Counted from the stretch's first letter, positions 1-6,660 are shown. The stretch is DNA of 35,842 nucleotides from Candidatus Faecimonas gallistercoris (GCA_018712565.1 DVGU01000034.1:1-35842); one strand, 5' to 3'. Notes: generated by a model not told the origin, from the letters alone. Numbers and translations: made by a program.

Positions 1-200
1 TCTTCAATGTTTTCACCTAGAATTTCACTAACTGGAGTTTCAAAAACTTCTGATATAGATATAAGCATTTCAGCATCTGGAACAGATAATCCTGATTCCC
101 ATTTAGATATTGTTTGTCTAACAACATTTAATTTAACACTTAATTCTTCTTGTGAAAGACCTTTGTTCTTTCTTAGAGTTTTTAAATTATCCTTTAACAT
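1..200 (-). CDS. XRE-family helix-turn-helix regulator, partial (3' end outside window)
   Basis: The first 66 residues of a DNA-binding regulator are visible; the rest lies left of the window. The ATG at 198-200 is preceded by an AAAGGAGG ribosome site about 8 bases away, so the start is secure. The N-terminus (MLKDNLKTLRKNKGLSQEEL) followed by VVRQTISKWESGLSVPD is a classical Cro/C1 helix-turn-helix. The same QTIS-WE-G-PD pattern recurs in the next gene upstream (293-913), so the two are related paralogues. Whether it also has a membrane domain cannot be seen. A terminator at 235-262 separates it from the gene upstream, so it is probably transcribed on its own. Confidence 0.85.
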   Translation of the reverse strand, partial: MLKDNLKTLRKNKGLSQEELSVKLNVVRQTISKWESGLSVPDAEMLISISEVFETPVSEILGENIE

Positions 201-234
201 AAATTTCCTCCTTTCGTTAATTCAATTCTATGAT

Positions 235-262
235 AAAAAACGCATTGCTACAAGCAATGTAT
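235..262 (-). terminator. Rho-independent terminator after the XRE membrane regulator
   Basis: Read on the minus strand, a 7-bp stem (CATTGCT/AGCAATG, 243-249 with 253-259) closes a 3-base loop and is followed by CG and a run of six T (235-240). It ends transcription of the 293-913 gene. Confidence 0.75.
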
Positions 263-292
263 TTTAACATTTCAATAAATTAAAATCTTTAA

Positions 293-913
293 TTAACATT
301 TATCTATTTTTTTAAAGATAAACATACAGATAAGAACAAATATTGCGATAATACCAATTCGTGCTATAAATACTTGCCAAGATACTGTTGTAAAATTCTC
401 TATAAGCGGAAATATAAAGAATAATGATACAATTACAAGCATAACAATAATAGTTTTTAATATATTTTTATTTGATGTTTTCTGATTTAAAAGTTTACCA
501 ACATACACATTAGAAAATAAATAAGTTAAAACACCAACTATAAATACAATCAATACTCCTATATTTAAATATAGATTATCAATTTTAGGAATGTCCACAA
601 ATGTTTGAATTAAATATATTCCTCCAAAGAAAATAATGGCAAATAATATTGTGAAAACAATAGACTTATTACTTTTTACAGTATCCATTTTCTCTTGCAT
701 ATTATTAACAAGTTTTTTATCTTCTTTTAACATCTTATCGAGCGAAATATTAAATATATCACTCATTTTGATAATACTTACAATATCTGGATAACTTTTC
801 CCATTTTCCCAACTAGATATAGTTTGTCTTGAAACTCCTAATTGTTCTGCTAAACTTTCCTGACTAATGTTATTATTTTGTCTAGCATCTTTTATACATT
901 TACTAATTTCCAT
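293..913 (-). CDS. XRE-family regulator with C-terminal membrane domain
   Basis: A 206-residue protein. Residues ~1-65 form an XRE helix-turn-helix (LAEQLGVSRQTISSWENGKS). After a charged linker at ~66-85 come about four to five hydrophobic segments from ~87 to 203. Membrane-tethered XRE regulators of this shape are common in Bacillota and usually control a neighbouring transport or resistance gene; no such target is evident here. The ATG is preceded by an AGGAGGAAG-type ribosome site. The gene ends at a hairpin terminator (235-262). It lies downstream of the cassette-like array in the same direction, but no array repeat was found at its own 5' side, so I treat it as outside the array. Confidence 0.82.
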   Translation of the reverse strand: MEISKCIKDARQNNNISQESLAEQLGVSRQTISSWENGKSYPDIVSIIKMSDIFNISLDKMLKEDKKLVNNMQEKMDTVKSNKSIVFTILFAIIFFGGIYLIQTFVDIPKIDNLYLNIGVLIVFIVGVLTYLFSNVYVGKLLNQKTSNKNILKTIIVMLVIVSLFFIFPLIENFTTVSWQVFIARIGIIAIFVLICMFIFKKIDKC

Positions 914-1025
914 ACTCTTCCTCCTAACAAGACAAATTCTATCATTTTATCATTTTATTTTCTATCAAAATTCCTTTACATTGTTTATTTTCGATGTAAA
1001 AATATCTTTACAAATTGGAATTATC

Positions 1026-1397
1026 TTAATTATTTTCTACTATGAATCTAACACTTCCACTTGTTTTTTTACCAGTAACAGTAACAGTATATGTACCACT
1101 TTCCTCAATATCAATATCAAAGTCATCGGAAACAGAAATGTTTTCTTTTTCATAGACTGGTTCTTCATTTTCTTTTTGAACTTTTATTGATAATTGCCCA
1201 TCATTAATTACAACATTAGCACTTATTTTATCGCCAGCTTCAACATATAAATCTTGTGAATCAGTAGTATTAAATGCAGTATATTCCATTATAAATTGGC
1301 TATCATTCCCTGTTCTACTCCCATTGAAGGTAGGTGAACACCCTGTTAAGGAAATAATAAATATTGCACTCATAAAAATATAAGATAGTTTTTTCAA
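1026..1397 (-). CDS. Small secreted lipoprotein, unknown function
   Basis: A 123-residue protein with a type II signal peptide: MKKL, a hydrophobic stretch, then the lipobox LTGC with the lipidated cysteine at residue 20. The mature part is rich in beta-type sequence and ends in a segment (SGTYTVTVTGKKTSGSVRF) typical of small all-beta extracytoplasmic domains. The start codon is TTG (1395-1397), supported by an AAGGAGG site seven bases upstream; no ATG fits. It is the last member of the minus-strand cassette-like run, with a decayed repeat copy just upstream (1411-1451). Surface location is confident; function is unknown. Confidence 0.75.
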   Translation of the reverse strand: MKKLSYIFMSAIFIISLTGCSPTFNGSRTGNDSQFIMEYTAFNTTDSQDLYVEAGDKISANVVINDGQLSIKVQKENEEPVYEKENISVSDDFDIDIEESGTYTVTVTGKKTSGSVRFIVENN

Positions 1398-1410
1398 TGT
1401 GATACCTCCT

Positions 1411-1451
1411 TAATTATTCTATATTTGTAGATTCATTTCATAAAATGTAAT
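1411..1451. repeat. Degenerate copy of the array palindrome (weak)
   Basis: Between the lipoprotein and the gene remnant lies a stretch of the same length and base pattern as the clear copies at 3257-3295, 4018-4052 and 4830-4864: a TTAATTATTCTAT-like left arm and an AAAATGTAATCT right arm. Only part of each arm matches, so this is a probable decayed copy. Confidence 0.35.
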
Positions 1452-1640
1452 CTATTTTATAAATAATCTTAAAATCTTACTTTTTGGATAAATTTTAAAC
1501 TTCATTTTATTAGTTTTATCTTTTAAATCATTATATTTTTTTCATCATATCCGTGCTTATCTATTACCTCTATATCAACTTTATTTTTATTATAATCAAA
1601 CATTAACGAATCAAAATCTTTAACATATACATTGTAATTT
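1452..1640 (-). pseudogene. Frameshifted gene remnant inside the cassette-like array
   Basis: Minus-strand reading directly after the HEAT-like gene gives an open stretch with protein-like composition (VKDFDSLMFDYN then VDIEVIDKHGYDEK), without a proper start codon. It stops early, but a one-base slip in the A-run near 1533-1540 restores a frame (YNDLKDKTNKMKFKIYPKSK) that runs to a TAG at 1452-1454. An AAATTACAATGT repeat-like arm sits at its 5' edge (1629-1640). I read it as the 3' end of a cassette gene that has lost its start and acquired an indel. The parent family is not recognised. A sequencing indel is an alternative for the shift but does not explain the missing start. Confidence 0.45.
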
Positions 1641-1641
1641 G

Positions 1642-2262
1642 TTACTGTTTTATAAATTTACTAGCCAATTTATAAACTTGTAAAACTTCTCTTGAATTTG
1701 TATCCCACGTATCAAGTTCCTTTTTTACAAGTTCTGGATATTTTTTACTTATATCTCTAATTGCATTTCCTATTGATTTTCTTACATATTCACTCATATC
1801 ATTTTTTTGACTTGATAGTAATTTAATTGCTACATTTGGATTTTCTCTAAAATAAGGTCTATTAGTCCAAATTCTTAGTCCTTCAGATACTGCTCTACGA
1901 ACATTAGCATTATCACTTTTAAACCAAGTTTTAATTATTGGTAAAGCACTTTCATATCCAATTATTGAGCAATAATTGTCAAATGCCATAGCAAACACTT
2001 CTTGAACTTTCCAATTATCGTGTTTGCTTACAGTATTATAGAGAAAATCTAATGCCTCATTTTTTATATTAGCAACATACCCTAGTAGTAAAACTCCTAC
2101 TTCTTGTATTTGAAAATTATCAGATTTATAAAGTTCTAAAGCCAACTCATAACACTCATCTATTGAGTGATCTTTGAAATATTTTTCTGCCTCTTTTTTT
2201 ACAATTTTAAGACTATCTTTTTCTGGTATCAAGTTTTCTAAATAATTTATATATTCATTCAT
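1642..2262 (-). CDS. HEAT-repeat protein of the DNA alkylation repair (AlkC/AlkD-like) superfamily
   Basis: A 206-residue all-helical protein with consecutive HEAT-like helix pairs from ~residue 35 to the end. Segments such as NWKVQEVFAMAFD, NVRRAVSEGLRIWT and EYVRKSIGNAIRDISKKYPE are typical of bacterial HEAT-repeat DNA alkylation repair proteins, which grip DNA bearing alkylated bases. AlkD-type enzymes are about 230 residues, so this is near full length. Whether the catalytic Asp/Trp set is conserved cannot be judged by eye, so it may be a non-catalytic relative. The ATG has a GGGAG site seven bases upstream. It is one unit of the cassette-like run, bounded by a repeat arm at 2280-2290 and another at about 1629-1640. 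Confidence 0.7.
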   Translation of the reverse strand: MNEYINYLENLIPEKDSLKIVKKEAEKYFKDHSIDECYELALELYKSDNFQIQEVGVLLLGYVANIKNEALDFLYNTVSKHDNWKVQEVFAMAFDNYCSIIGYESALPIIKTWFKSDNANVRRAVSEGLRIWTNRPYFRENPNVAIKLLSSQKNDMSEYVRKSIGNAIRDISKKYPELVKKELDTWDTNSREVLQVYKLASKFIKQ

Positions 2263-2279
2263 AATAAATCTCCCTTACG

Positions 2280-2290
2280 AATTACTATTT
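2280..2290. repeat. Array palindrome half-site
   Basis: AATTACTATTT, the left arm of the array repeat, lies between the HEAT-like gene and the membrane protein gene and touches the latter's stop codon. The right arm is absent, so this junction has only half of the element. Confidence 0.55.
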
Positions 2291-3003
2291 TAATAACCTT
2301 TATTTATTGTTTCATTATCTACTAAAACTAATATATTTCTATTTTCATCTAAAATTACCATTCTATTTACACCAAGTGTTTCATTATTAAACGGATTTTC
2401 ATAATCATATTCAAAGCCTATACTATATTTTGCATTATCTGTAGTTATATCACAACTAAATCTATAAGTTTTTCTATGCTGTCCATTATCCCAATGTGTT
2501 TCTGAACCATTTGATTGTGATTTGAAATTTGTAATATTTTCATTTGAAATATCTATTAGTTTATTTATTCCTTCGTCTAAATTTTTAACATTATTTATCA
2601 TATCATTTGAGAAAATATTTTTTATATTTTCATAATCTTTTGTTTCAATTTTATTCATTATATACTCACAAATAATCTCTGTTTTTTTATCATCTGACAT
2701 AAATAGTTGTTCAATAGGATTATCTGATAATATTATTTTGCCATCTTCTTGTCTTATATTTATACTCTCATCATTATCTATATTTATTTCATTAAAACTC
2801 TTTATCAAATTATTTATTGTAAAGAAATTAACAATTCCAAGTAATATTGTTACAATTGACAAAATTATAAAAGTCTTTTTAAATTTCTTTTTAACTGCTC
2901 TGATAATTCCAAATACTATCGTAAGTACAAGTAATATAATACTAATGATACAAACAACTAATGTCAATATTCCTGATATTCCAAATGTTAATATATCCAT
3001 CAT
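2290..3003 (-). CDS. Membrane-anchored protein of unknown function (cassette gene)
   Basis: A 237-residue protein when started at the ATG at 3001-3003, which follows a GGGGTG ribosome site; an in-frame TTG at 3019-3021 is upstream of that site and less likely. Two hydrophobic helices occupy roughly residues 5-60, followed by an extracytoplasmic domain. That domain has acidic segments and a C-terminal stretch of beta type (THWDNGQHRKTYRFSCDI and KYSIGFEYDYENPF). The fold resembles small secreted NTF2/cystatin-like domains, but I cannot assign a family. Repeat elements flank it at 2280-2290 and 3020-3057. Confidence 0.62.
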   Translation of the reverse strand: MMDILTFGISGILTLVVCIISIILLVLTIVFGIIRAVKKKFKKTFIILSIVTILLGIVNFFTINNLIKSFNEINIDNDESINIRQEDGKIILSDNPIEQLFMSDDKKTEIICEYIMNKIETKDYENIKNIFSNDMINNVKNLDEGINKLIDISNENITNFKSQSNGSETHWDNGQHRKTYRFSCDITTDNAKYSIGFEYDYENPFNNETLGVNRMVILDENRNILVLVDNETINKGY

Positions 3004-3019
3004 TAAAAACACCCCTACC

Positions 3020-3057
3020 AATTACTGTTTTTATAACTAATCACTAAATTGTAATTT
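3020..3057. repeat. Array palindrome copy 1
   Basis: Left arm AATTACTGTTT and right arm AAATTGTAATTT with a 15-base centre ending in ACT. The outer 6-7 bp of the arms are perfectly complementary. It fills the gap between two genes and ends at the next gene's stop codon. Confidence 0.72.
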
Positions 3058-3240
3058 TTAATGCTTTCTTGTTTTTAATTTATCAATAATATAAAAAATA
3101 ATATCTAAAAATATTCCAAGCATTATACCAAATACAATCTCTTCATTCTTTTCTCCCTGTGCTATTTTTAATATCCTACATAAAAATACTGCAATAATTG
3201 GAATAACTATATAAAATAAATATTTTAAATATTTTTTCAT
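3058..3240 (-). CDS. Small two-helix membrane protein (cassette gene)
   Basis: A 60-residue protein with a basic start (MKKYLKYL), hydrophobic helices at about residues 6-24 and 34-52, a short charged loop between them (KIAQGEKNEE) and a basic tail (KLKTRKH). Small double-spanning membrane proteins of this type are often toxin, immunity or accessory proteins, but nothing in the sequence selects one. An AAGGAG site six bases before the ATG supports translation. Array repeats lie on both sides (3020-3057, 3257-3295). Confidence 0.6.
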   Translation of the reverse strand: MKKYLKYLFYIVIPIIAVFLCRILKIAQGEKNEEIVFGIMLGIFLDIIFYIIDKLKTRKH

Positions 3241-3256
3241 AAATACTCCTTCCTAC

Positions 3257-3295
3257 AAATTACTATTTATTAAACAAATCACTAAATTGTAATTT
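3257..3295. repeat. Array palindrome copy 2
   Basis: Full 12-base arms, AAATTACTATTT and AAATTGTAATTT, with a 15-base centre ending in ACT. The arms pair over 7 bp, then a T-T mismatch, then 4 bp. The same mismatch position recurs in copies 3 and 4. Confidence 0.78.
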
Positions 3296-3298
3296 GTG

Positions 3299-3994
3299 TT
3301 AATCCTTAACGATTTTATTTATATAAATTGCATAACTAATTGATACAACTATTAAAAATATTGGAACAATATATGTTAATATGGTGTTTTCAACATTAAA
3401 TATTGCTAGAGAATTAGTGACTGAGTGTGTTATTATACAAGGAATTAATGACTTGCTTTTATAAAATATAATAACAAATAAGTATCCAATAGCAGTTGCA
3501 TAACATACTTGCATTAATGTTGGAATAATATCTGCACCATTAAACAAATTAATTATATGTCCAATACCAAATGTTAAAGCACCTACTATTATGGCACTTT
3601 TAATATTATCTTTTTCCATCATTTTAAACAAAAATCCTCTAAATATTATTTCTTCAATAAATCCAACATTTATCATAGTTAATATATAAAATATAATTTC
3701 ATTTGTCCTATTATTAATATTAATTCCATTCCACAAGTTTACAGTTGCTATTAAGATTAATGGAATGAAGAATAAATATTTTTTTGAATTTCTAACTTTT
3801 GTAAGACCATAGTATTTTGTTCTTTTTAAAATAATCATAAGCACAATTAAAAAAATAGAAAAAATAGTATTAATAATTGCACTTCTATAATCAGTTAATC
3901 CAAAATTTTGCATACAATATGAATTGATAATCACATACAATAAAATTAATAATATACAAAATAAAGTTTCGTTTTTTTCAAATATTTGCTTCAT
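3299..3994 (-). CDS. CPBP-family intramembrane metal-type protease (ABI/CAAX-like)
   Basis: A 231-residue polytopic membrane protein with about seven hydrophobic helices. It carries the family's motifs: EEIIFRG (E114, E115, R119), a histidine in TFGIGHI (H146), and HSVTNS with H190 and N194. These residues form the active site in Rce1/CPBP proteases. Bacterial members often process or protect against peptides such as bacteriocins, and are common in accessory regions. A TTGGAG site seven bases upstream fixes the ATG. It sits between array repeats 3257-3295 and 4018-4052. Family assignment is strong; the substrate is unknown. Confidence 0.88.
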   Translation of the reverse strand: MKQIFEKNETLFCILLILLYVIINSYCMQNFGLTDYRSAIINTIFSIFLIVLMIILKRTKYYGLTKVRNSKKYLFFIPLILIATVNLWNGININNRTNEIIFYILTMINVGFIEEIIFRGFLFKMMEKDNIKSAIIVGALTFGIGHIINLFNGADIIPTLMQVCYATAIGYLFVIIFYKSKSLIPCIITHSVTNSLAIFNVENTILTYIVPIFLIVVSISYAIYINKIVKD

Positions 3995-4017
3995 AGTTTT
4001 ACTCCAATCTTTTATAT

Positions 4018-4052
4018 AAATTACTATTTTGTAAACGACTAAATTGTAATTT
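4018..4052. repeat. Array palindrome copy 3
   Basis: AAATTACTATTT, an 11-base centre (TGTAAACGACT), then AAATTGTAATTT. The arms are identical to copies 2 and 4, while the centre is four bases shorter than in copy 2. Confidence 0.8.
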
Positions 4053-4056
4053 GAAT

Positions 4057-4812
4057 TTATTTTTTTAATACTTTATTTAATGTTTTAATATGTTCTTTGG
4101 GATTAATTAGTGCATCTTCACAATGACCTTTTCCTTTTAAACAAATAGTAGTAGTATTTTGATAGTTTTTCTTCAAATAATGTGCAACTTTACGAAATAA
4201 AATCTCATTTATTTTACTACCATAAAAATAATAGATCTCTGTATTTGGTGTGTTAATATCGCTAGGTAAGTTAAATTTTCCAACTTCTTGAACACAATTA
4301 ATTATTGTTTTATCTGATAGATGATCAAACAATTCTAAAAACACATCTACTTTATCTTCACTAATAATAGTACCAATGGCTTGTTTTATAGTTCGTTCAT
4401 CTCTATTTTGAGTTTTATGAGTAATATTCAAATACCATTTTGTAAAATAATTTGTCATAAATTTATTCCAAGATAAAAGAGGAGAACTCTCTAATATTAG
4501 TTTTTCTATTTCTATATTTTTATTTTTCCAAATACAACTTGCTAAAATTCCACCCATACTCATACCATAAATTGCAAAAACTTTATTACCATATTTAGTA
4601 ATATAGTATTCTTCTAATTCTTTAGCACAAATATCAAATGATACAAAATCATCATTCTCATTGATATTATGACCTGCCAGAATTGGAACAATTACACAGT
4701 AGTCATTTTTATAGTAATCAATGTAATCATTCCATAATTGATATGGACTTTGAAAACCGTGAATCAAAATAATTTTATCATTTTTTGGATTACCATATTC
4801 TAATATTTCCAT
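4057..4812 (-). CDS. Alpha/beta-fold hydrolase
   Basis: A 251-residue soluble protein with the alpha/beta hydrolase signature: the oxyanion-hole segment LIHGFQS at ~16-22, the nucleophile elbow GMSMGG with S85, and a late histidine in GKGHCED (~H230). This is an esterase/lipase-like serine hydrolase of near-standard length. The substrate is unknown. No signal peptide is present, so it is cytoplasmic. The ribosome site is weak (GTGAG). As a cassette gene it is bounded by repeats at 4018-4052 and 4830-4864 and is unrelated to its neighbours. Confidence 0.85.
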   Translation of the reverse strand: MEILEYGNPKNDKIILIHGFQSPYQLWNDYIDYYKNDYCVIVPILAGHNINENDDFVSFDICAKELEEYYITKYGNKVFAIYGMSMGGILASCIWKNKNIEIEKLILESSPLLSWNKFMTNYFTKWYLNITHKTQNRDERTIKQAIGTIISEDKVDVFLELFDHLSDKTIINCVQEVGKFNLPSDINTPNTEIYYFYGSKINEILFRKVAHYLKKNYQNTTTICLKGKGHCEDALINPKEHIKTLNKVLKK

Positions 4813-4829
4813 CTCAACAGCTCACTTTC

Positions 4830-4864
4830 AAATTACTATTTTACAAACTACTAAATTGTAATTT
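4830..4864. repeat. Array palindrome copy 4
   Basis: AAATTACTATTT, an 11-base centre (TACAAACTACT), then AAATTGTAATTT. The last two bases overlap the stop codon of the 4863-5453 gene, so the element abuts coding sequence directly. Confidence 0.8.
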
Positions 4865-5453
4865 ATTCCTCTCTACCACTAATAATTTTTTGATTAAACT
4901 TTTCTAGAAATTCTTTTGAAGTAGACCAAGAATCTGTTACATCATCAAAATTAACTAGTTTTGATAATGCCATTGTACAAATATACTCATAAGATCCTTG
5001 ATCTGGACTTTTATATATGATTAAGTACAATGGTTTTATAGCATCCTTTCCCATATTGATAACTTCGTTAAATTGTCTACTATCTAATGTATATTGATAC
5101 CATCCTGCACTTAAATAAAAATTAATATCTTCTTTTTCTTTTTGAGCAATTTCTACACTTAAAGATTGTAATAGTTTCGCAATTTTTTCTAAATTATTTT
5201 TATCTACATTTTGAAATAATAACTCTTCATTAACACCATCTTTTGTTATTTCATTCCATTCTATATTTTCCCCATTATTGACTGGATTAATAGGAGTAGG
5301 ACTAACATTTTCAACATTTAAATTAAAGTTTTCTCCATTTGTAACGATATTTTCAATTACCTTATATGCAACAAATATTCCAATAGGTATCATTAATATG
5401 ATACTTAAAATTACAATTATTGTTTTCTTATTCTTGGCCATATTACTATTCAT
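4863..5453 (-). CDS. Membrane-anchored protein with helical extracytoplasmic domain, unknown function
   Basis: A 196-residue protein. After a short basic start there is one transmembrane helix (about residues 12-30), then a polar Asn/Pro linker and a helical domain from ~65 on. The helical part (YLIIYKSPDQGSYEYICTMALSKL) resembles a single HEAT-type helix pair, but no family is recognised. The ATG at 5451-5453 is preceded four bases upstream by AAAGG. A second in-frame ATG four codons later has no ribosome site. A degenerate repeat-like stretch (about 5440-5475) overlaps its start and the gap to the next gene. Confidence 0.6.
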   Translation of the reverse strand: MNSNMAKNKKTIIVILSIILMIPIGIFVAYKVIENIVTNGENFNLNVENVSPTPINPVNNGENIEWNEITKDGVNEELLFQNVDKNNLEKIAKLLQSLSVEIAQKEKEDINFYLSAGWYQYTLDSRQFNEVINMGKDAIKPLYLIIYKSPDQGSYEYICTMALSKLVNFDDVTDSWSTSKEFLEKFNQKIISGREE

Positions 5454-5473
5454 TTAACCTTTCATTTTATAAT

Positions 5474-5674
5474 TTACCATTTCCCTTTTTTTAGTCTCCC
5501 AATAACTAAAATTATTCCAAACACTAAGACAATTAAAATCAACGAAATCCAGATTGGAGATAATACCCATATCCAAGACCAACTAATATTATTTGTTAAT
5601 TTTAATACAACAAACATTAATGTTAATACACTTATAAAACCCATTCCACTATTTCTAACATTTTTATCTTTCAT
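5474..5674 (-). CDS. Small two-helix membrane protein, first gene of the cassette-like array
   Basis: A 66-residue protein with two hydrophobic helices (about 12-28 and 32-58) and a basic C-terminus (GRLKKGKW). The segment between the helices is tryptophan-rich (SWSWIWVL). No family is recognised. It has a strong GGAGGAG ribosome site and lies closest to the extended -10 promoter at 5725-5733, with one repeat half-site (5696-5707) between promoter and gene. It is therefore probably the best-expressed member of the run. Confidence 0.6.
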   Translation of the reverse strand: MKDKNVRNSGMGFISVLTLMFVVLKLTNNISWSWIWVLSPIWISLILIVLVFGIILVIGRLKKGKW

Positions 5675-5695
5675 AGAGAATCTCCTCCAAACTAT

Positions 5696-5707
5696 AAATT
5701 ACTATTT
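5696..5707. repeat. Array half-site at the promoter-proximal end
   Basis: AAATTACTATTT, identical to the left arm of the full palindromes, sits alone between the promoter and the first array gene. No right arm is present. In an integron-like reading this would be the attachment position at the head of the array. Confidence 0.6.
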
Positions 5708-5724
5708 ATCGCTCTGTTAAAATA

Positions 5725-5733
5725 ATTATACCA
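5725..5733 (-). promoter_or_regulatory. Extended -10 promoter driving the cassette-like array
   Basis: On the minus strand TGGTATAAT combines a perfect -10 with the extended TGN element; no good -35 is seen 17 bases upstream. It lies immediately behind the terminator of the upstream regulator gene, so the array starts a new transcription unit here. Confidence 0.6.
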
Positions 5734-5734
5734 T

Positions 5735-5764
5735 AAAAAAATCGAATCTTATATAGTGATCCGA
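5735..5764 (-). terminator. Terminator of the 5776-6204 regulator gene
   Basis: Minus strand: a 7-bp stem TCGGATC/GATTCGA (5758-5764 with 5742-5748, one G-U pair), a nine-base loop, then a run of seven T (5735-5741). Confidence 0.7.
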
Positions 5765-5775
5765 CTGGTTATTAA

Positions 5776-6204
5776 TTATTTACCACACATTTTATCTAAA
5801 TCAGCATCATATAGTTCTGATAATAAAATTAATCTATCAATAGGAATTTTAATAATACCATTAAAATATCTTTGACAACTAGCACGAGTGCATTTCAAAT
5901 AAGTACCAATTTCTTCATAGGTATTCTTATTATTGATTTTTAATTCATTGATATTTTTTAACAAAACATCATAATTCATTTTATTTATTTTATCTTTATA
6001 TTCGATATTATTATCTATACCTAAAATACAAGATAATCTAACTTTATAATAAGCAGATAATTTATCTGCAATATCTAATGGTAATAGAACAGTTCCTTGC
6101 TCCCAGTTATTGTATGTTGTTCTACTAACCCCTAAATACTTTGCAATATCATCTTGTGTTAATTCTTTTTCATTTCTTAATAGTTTTAAATTTTTTAAAT
6201 ACAT
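5776..6204 (-). CDS. XRE-family regulator with two helix-turn-helix segments
   Basis: A 142-residue cytoplasmic protein. The first XRE domain covers residues ~3-62 (LTQDDIAKYLGVSRTTYNNWEQG). A second, more diverged helical segment at ~75-140 (TYEEIGTYLKCTRASCQRYFNG) again has the helix-turn-helix pattern, so it may bind DNA with two domains. The start has an AGGTGGTG site just upstream. An inverted repeat CACCTAC/GTAGGTG (6212-6244) overlaps the ribosome site and may be its operator. It is read toward, but terminated before, the cassette-like array. Confidence 0.8.
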   Translation of the reverse strand: MYLKNLKLLRNEKELTQDDIAKYLGVSRTTYNNWEQGTVLLPLDIADKLSAYYKVRLSCILGIDNNIEYKDKINKMNYDVLLKNINELKINNKNTYEEIGTYLKCTRASCQRYFNGIIKIPIDRLILLSELYDADLDKMCGK

Positions 6205-6211
6205 TATTCAC

Positions 6212-6244
6212 CACCTACAATAATTTTCTCATTAATAGTAGGTG
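6212..6244. promoter_or_regulatory. Inverted repeat overlapping the ribosome site of the double-HTH regulator
   Basis: CACCTAC (6212-6218) and GTAGGTG (6238-6244) form a perfect 7-bp inverted repeat 19 bases apart. It could be an operator or an RNA hairpin that hides the ribosome site. Confidence 0.4.
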
Positions 6245-6312
6245 TTTTATCTTTTTGACTGAAATGTGTAACAAATTTATCAGTTTGACCAGTTTCTGTG
6301 TTATAATTAAAT

Positions 6313-6346
6313 AGGAAATAGCAAACCGTTACAAATGCTATTTCCT
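6313..6346 (-). terminator. Hairpin overlapping the stop codon of the 6338-6598 regulator
   Basis: An 11-bp perfect inverted repeat, AGGAAATAGCA (6313-6323) and TGCTATTTCCT (6336-6346). On the minus strand it is followed by the weak T-rich tail ATTTAATT, so it is a plausible but not ideal rho-independent terminator. The stop codon lies inside the stem. Confidence 0.55.
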
Positions 6347-6598
6347 ACGATTAGTTAAATTAACTCGGTCTGGTAAATTGTTAAAATCATCTCGTTCTAA
6401 AAACAATTCAAAAGGTTTAATATCTAGAGTTTTAGCAATTCGTTCTATTTTTTCAAGTGATGGACTATGTTGACCTCGTTCTAATCTGCCAACATAATTC
6501 GGACTTACTTGTAAAAGTTCTGCTAATTTCTCTTGAGTGTAATTTTTTCTATAACGATGATATTTTACATTTTTACCCAATATTGTTTTGAGTTTCAT
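6338..6598 (-). CDS. XRE-family (Cro/C1-type) single-domain regulator
   Basis: An 86-residue protein starting at the ATG at 6596-6598, which has an AGGTGA ribosome site; the frame is open further upstream but has no site there. The helix-turn-helix is YTQEKLAELLQVSPNYVGRLERG (residues ~18-40), followed by HSPSLEKIERIAKTLDIKP. This is the compact repressor type found in phages and integrative elements. A 9-bp inverted repeat overlaps its start (6597-6627) and a 16-bp palindrome lies in the divergent intergenic region (6661-6676), both good operator candidates for autoregulation and control of the plus-strand operon at 6751. Confidence 0.85.
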   Translation of the reverse strand: MKLKTILGKNVKYHRYRKNYTQEKLAELLQVSPNYVGRLERGQHSPSLEKIERIAKTLDIKPFELFLERDDFNNLPDRVNLTNRRK

Positions 6599-6627
6599 CG
6601 TATCACCTACTATTAATATGATACGAT
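6597..6627. promoter_or_regulatory. Candidate repressor operator over the start of the XRE gene
   Basis: ATCGTATCA (6597-6605) and TGATACGAT (6619-6627) form a perfect 9-bp inverted repeat with centres 22 bases apart, about two helical turns. It covers the start codon and ribosome site, as expected for an autoregulatory site of a dimeric repressor. Confidence 0.55.
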
Positions 6628-6660
6628 TTAATTTAGAATATAACCACAACCTAGACTGTA

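Noticed and set aside
7-267. 86-residue plus-strand frame at the left edge
   Set aside because: It is antisense to the partial XRE gene, which has a helix-turn-helix, an AAAGGAGG site and correct reading; the plus-strand frame has neither motif nor ribosome site.
1411-5709. Classical integron with attC sites
   Set aside because: The arms contain GTAATTT/AAATTAC and lack the GTTRRRY/RYYYAAC core, and no integrase gene is visible. I keep the cassette-like layout as an open finding but not the integron call.
1411-5709. CRISPR array
   Set aside because: The repeats are separated by whole genes of 180-760 bases, not by short uniform spacers, and no cas genes are present.
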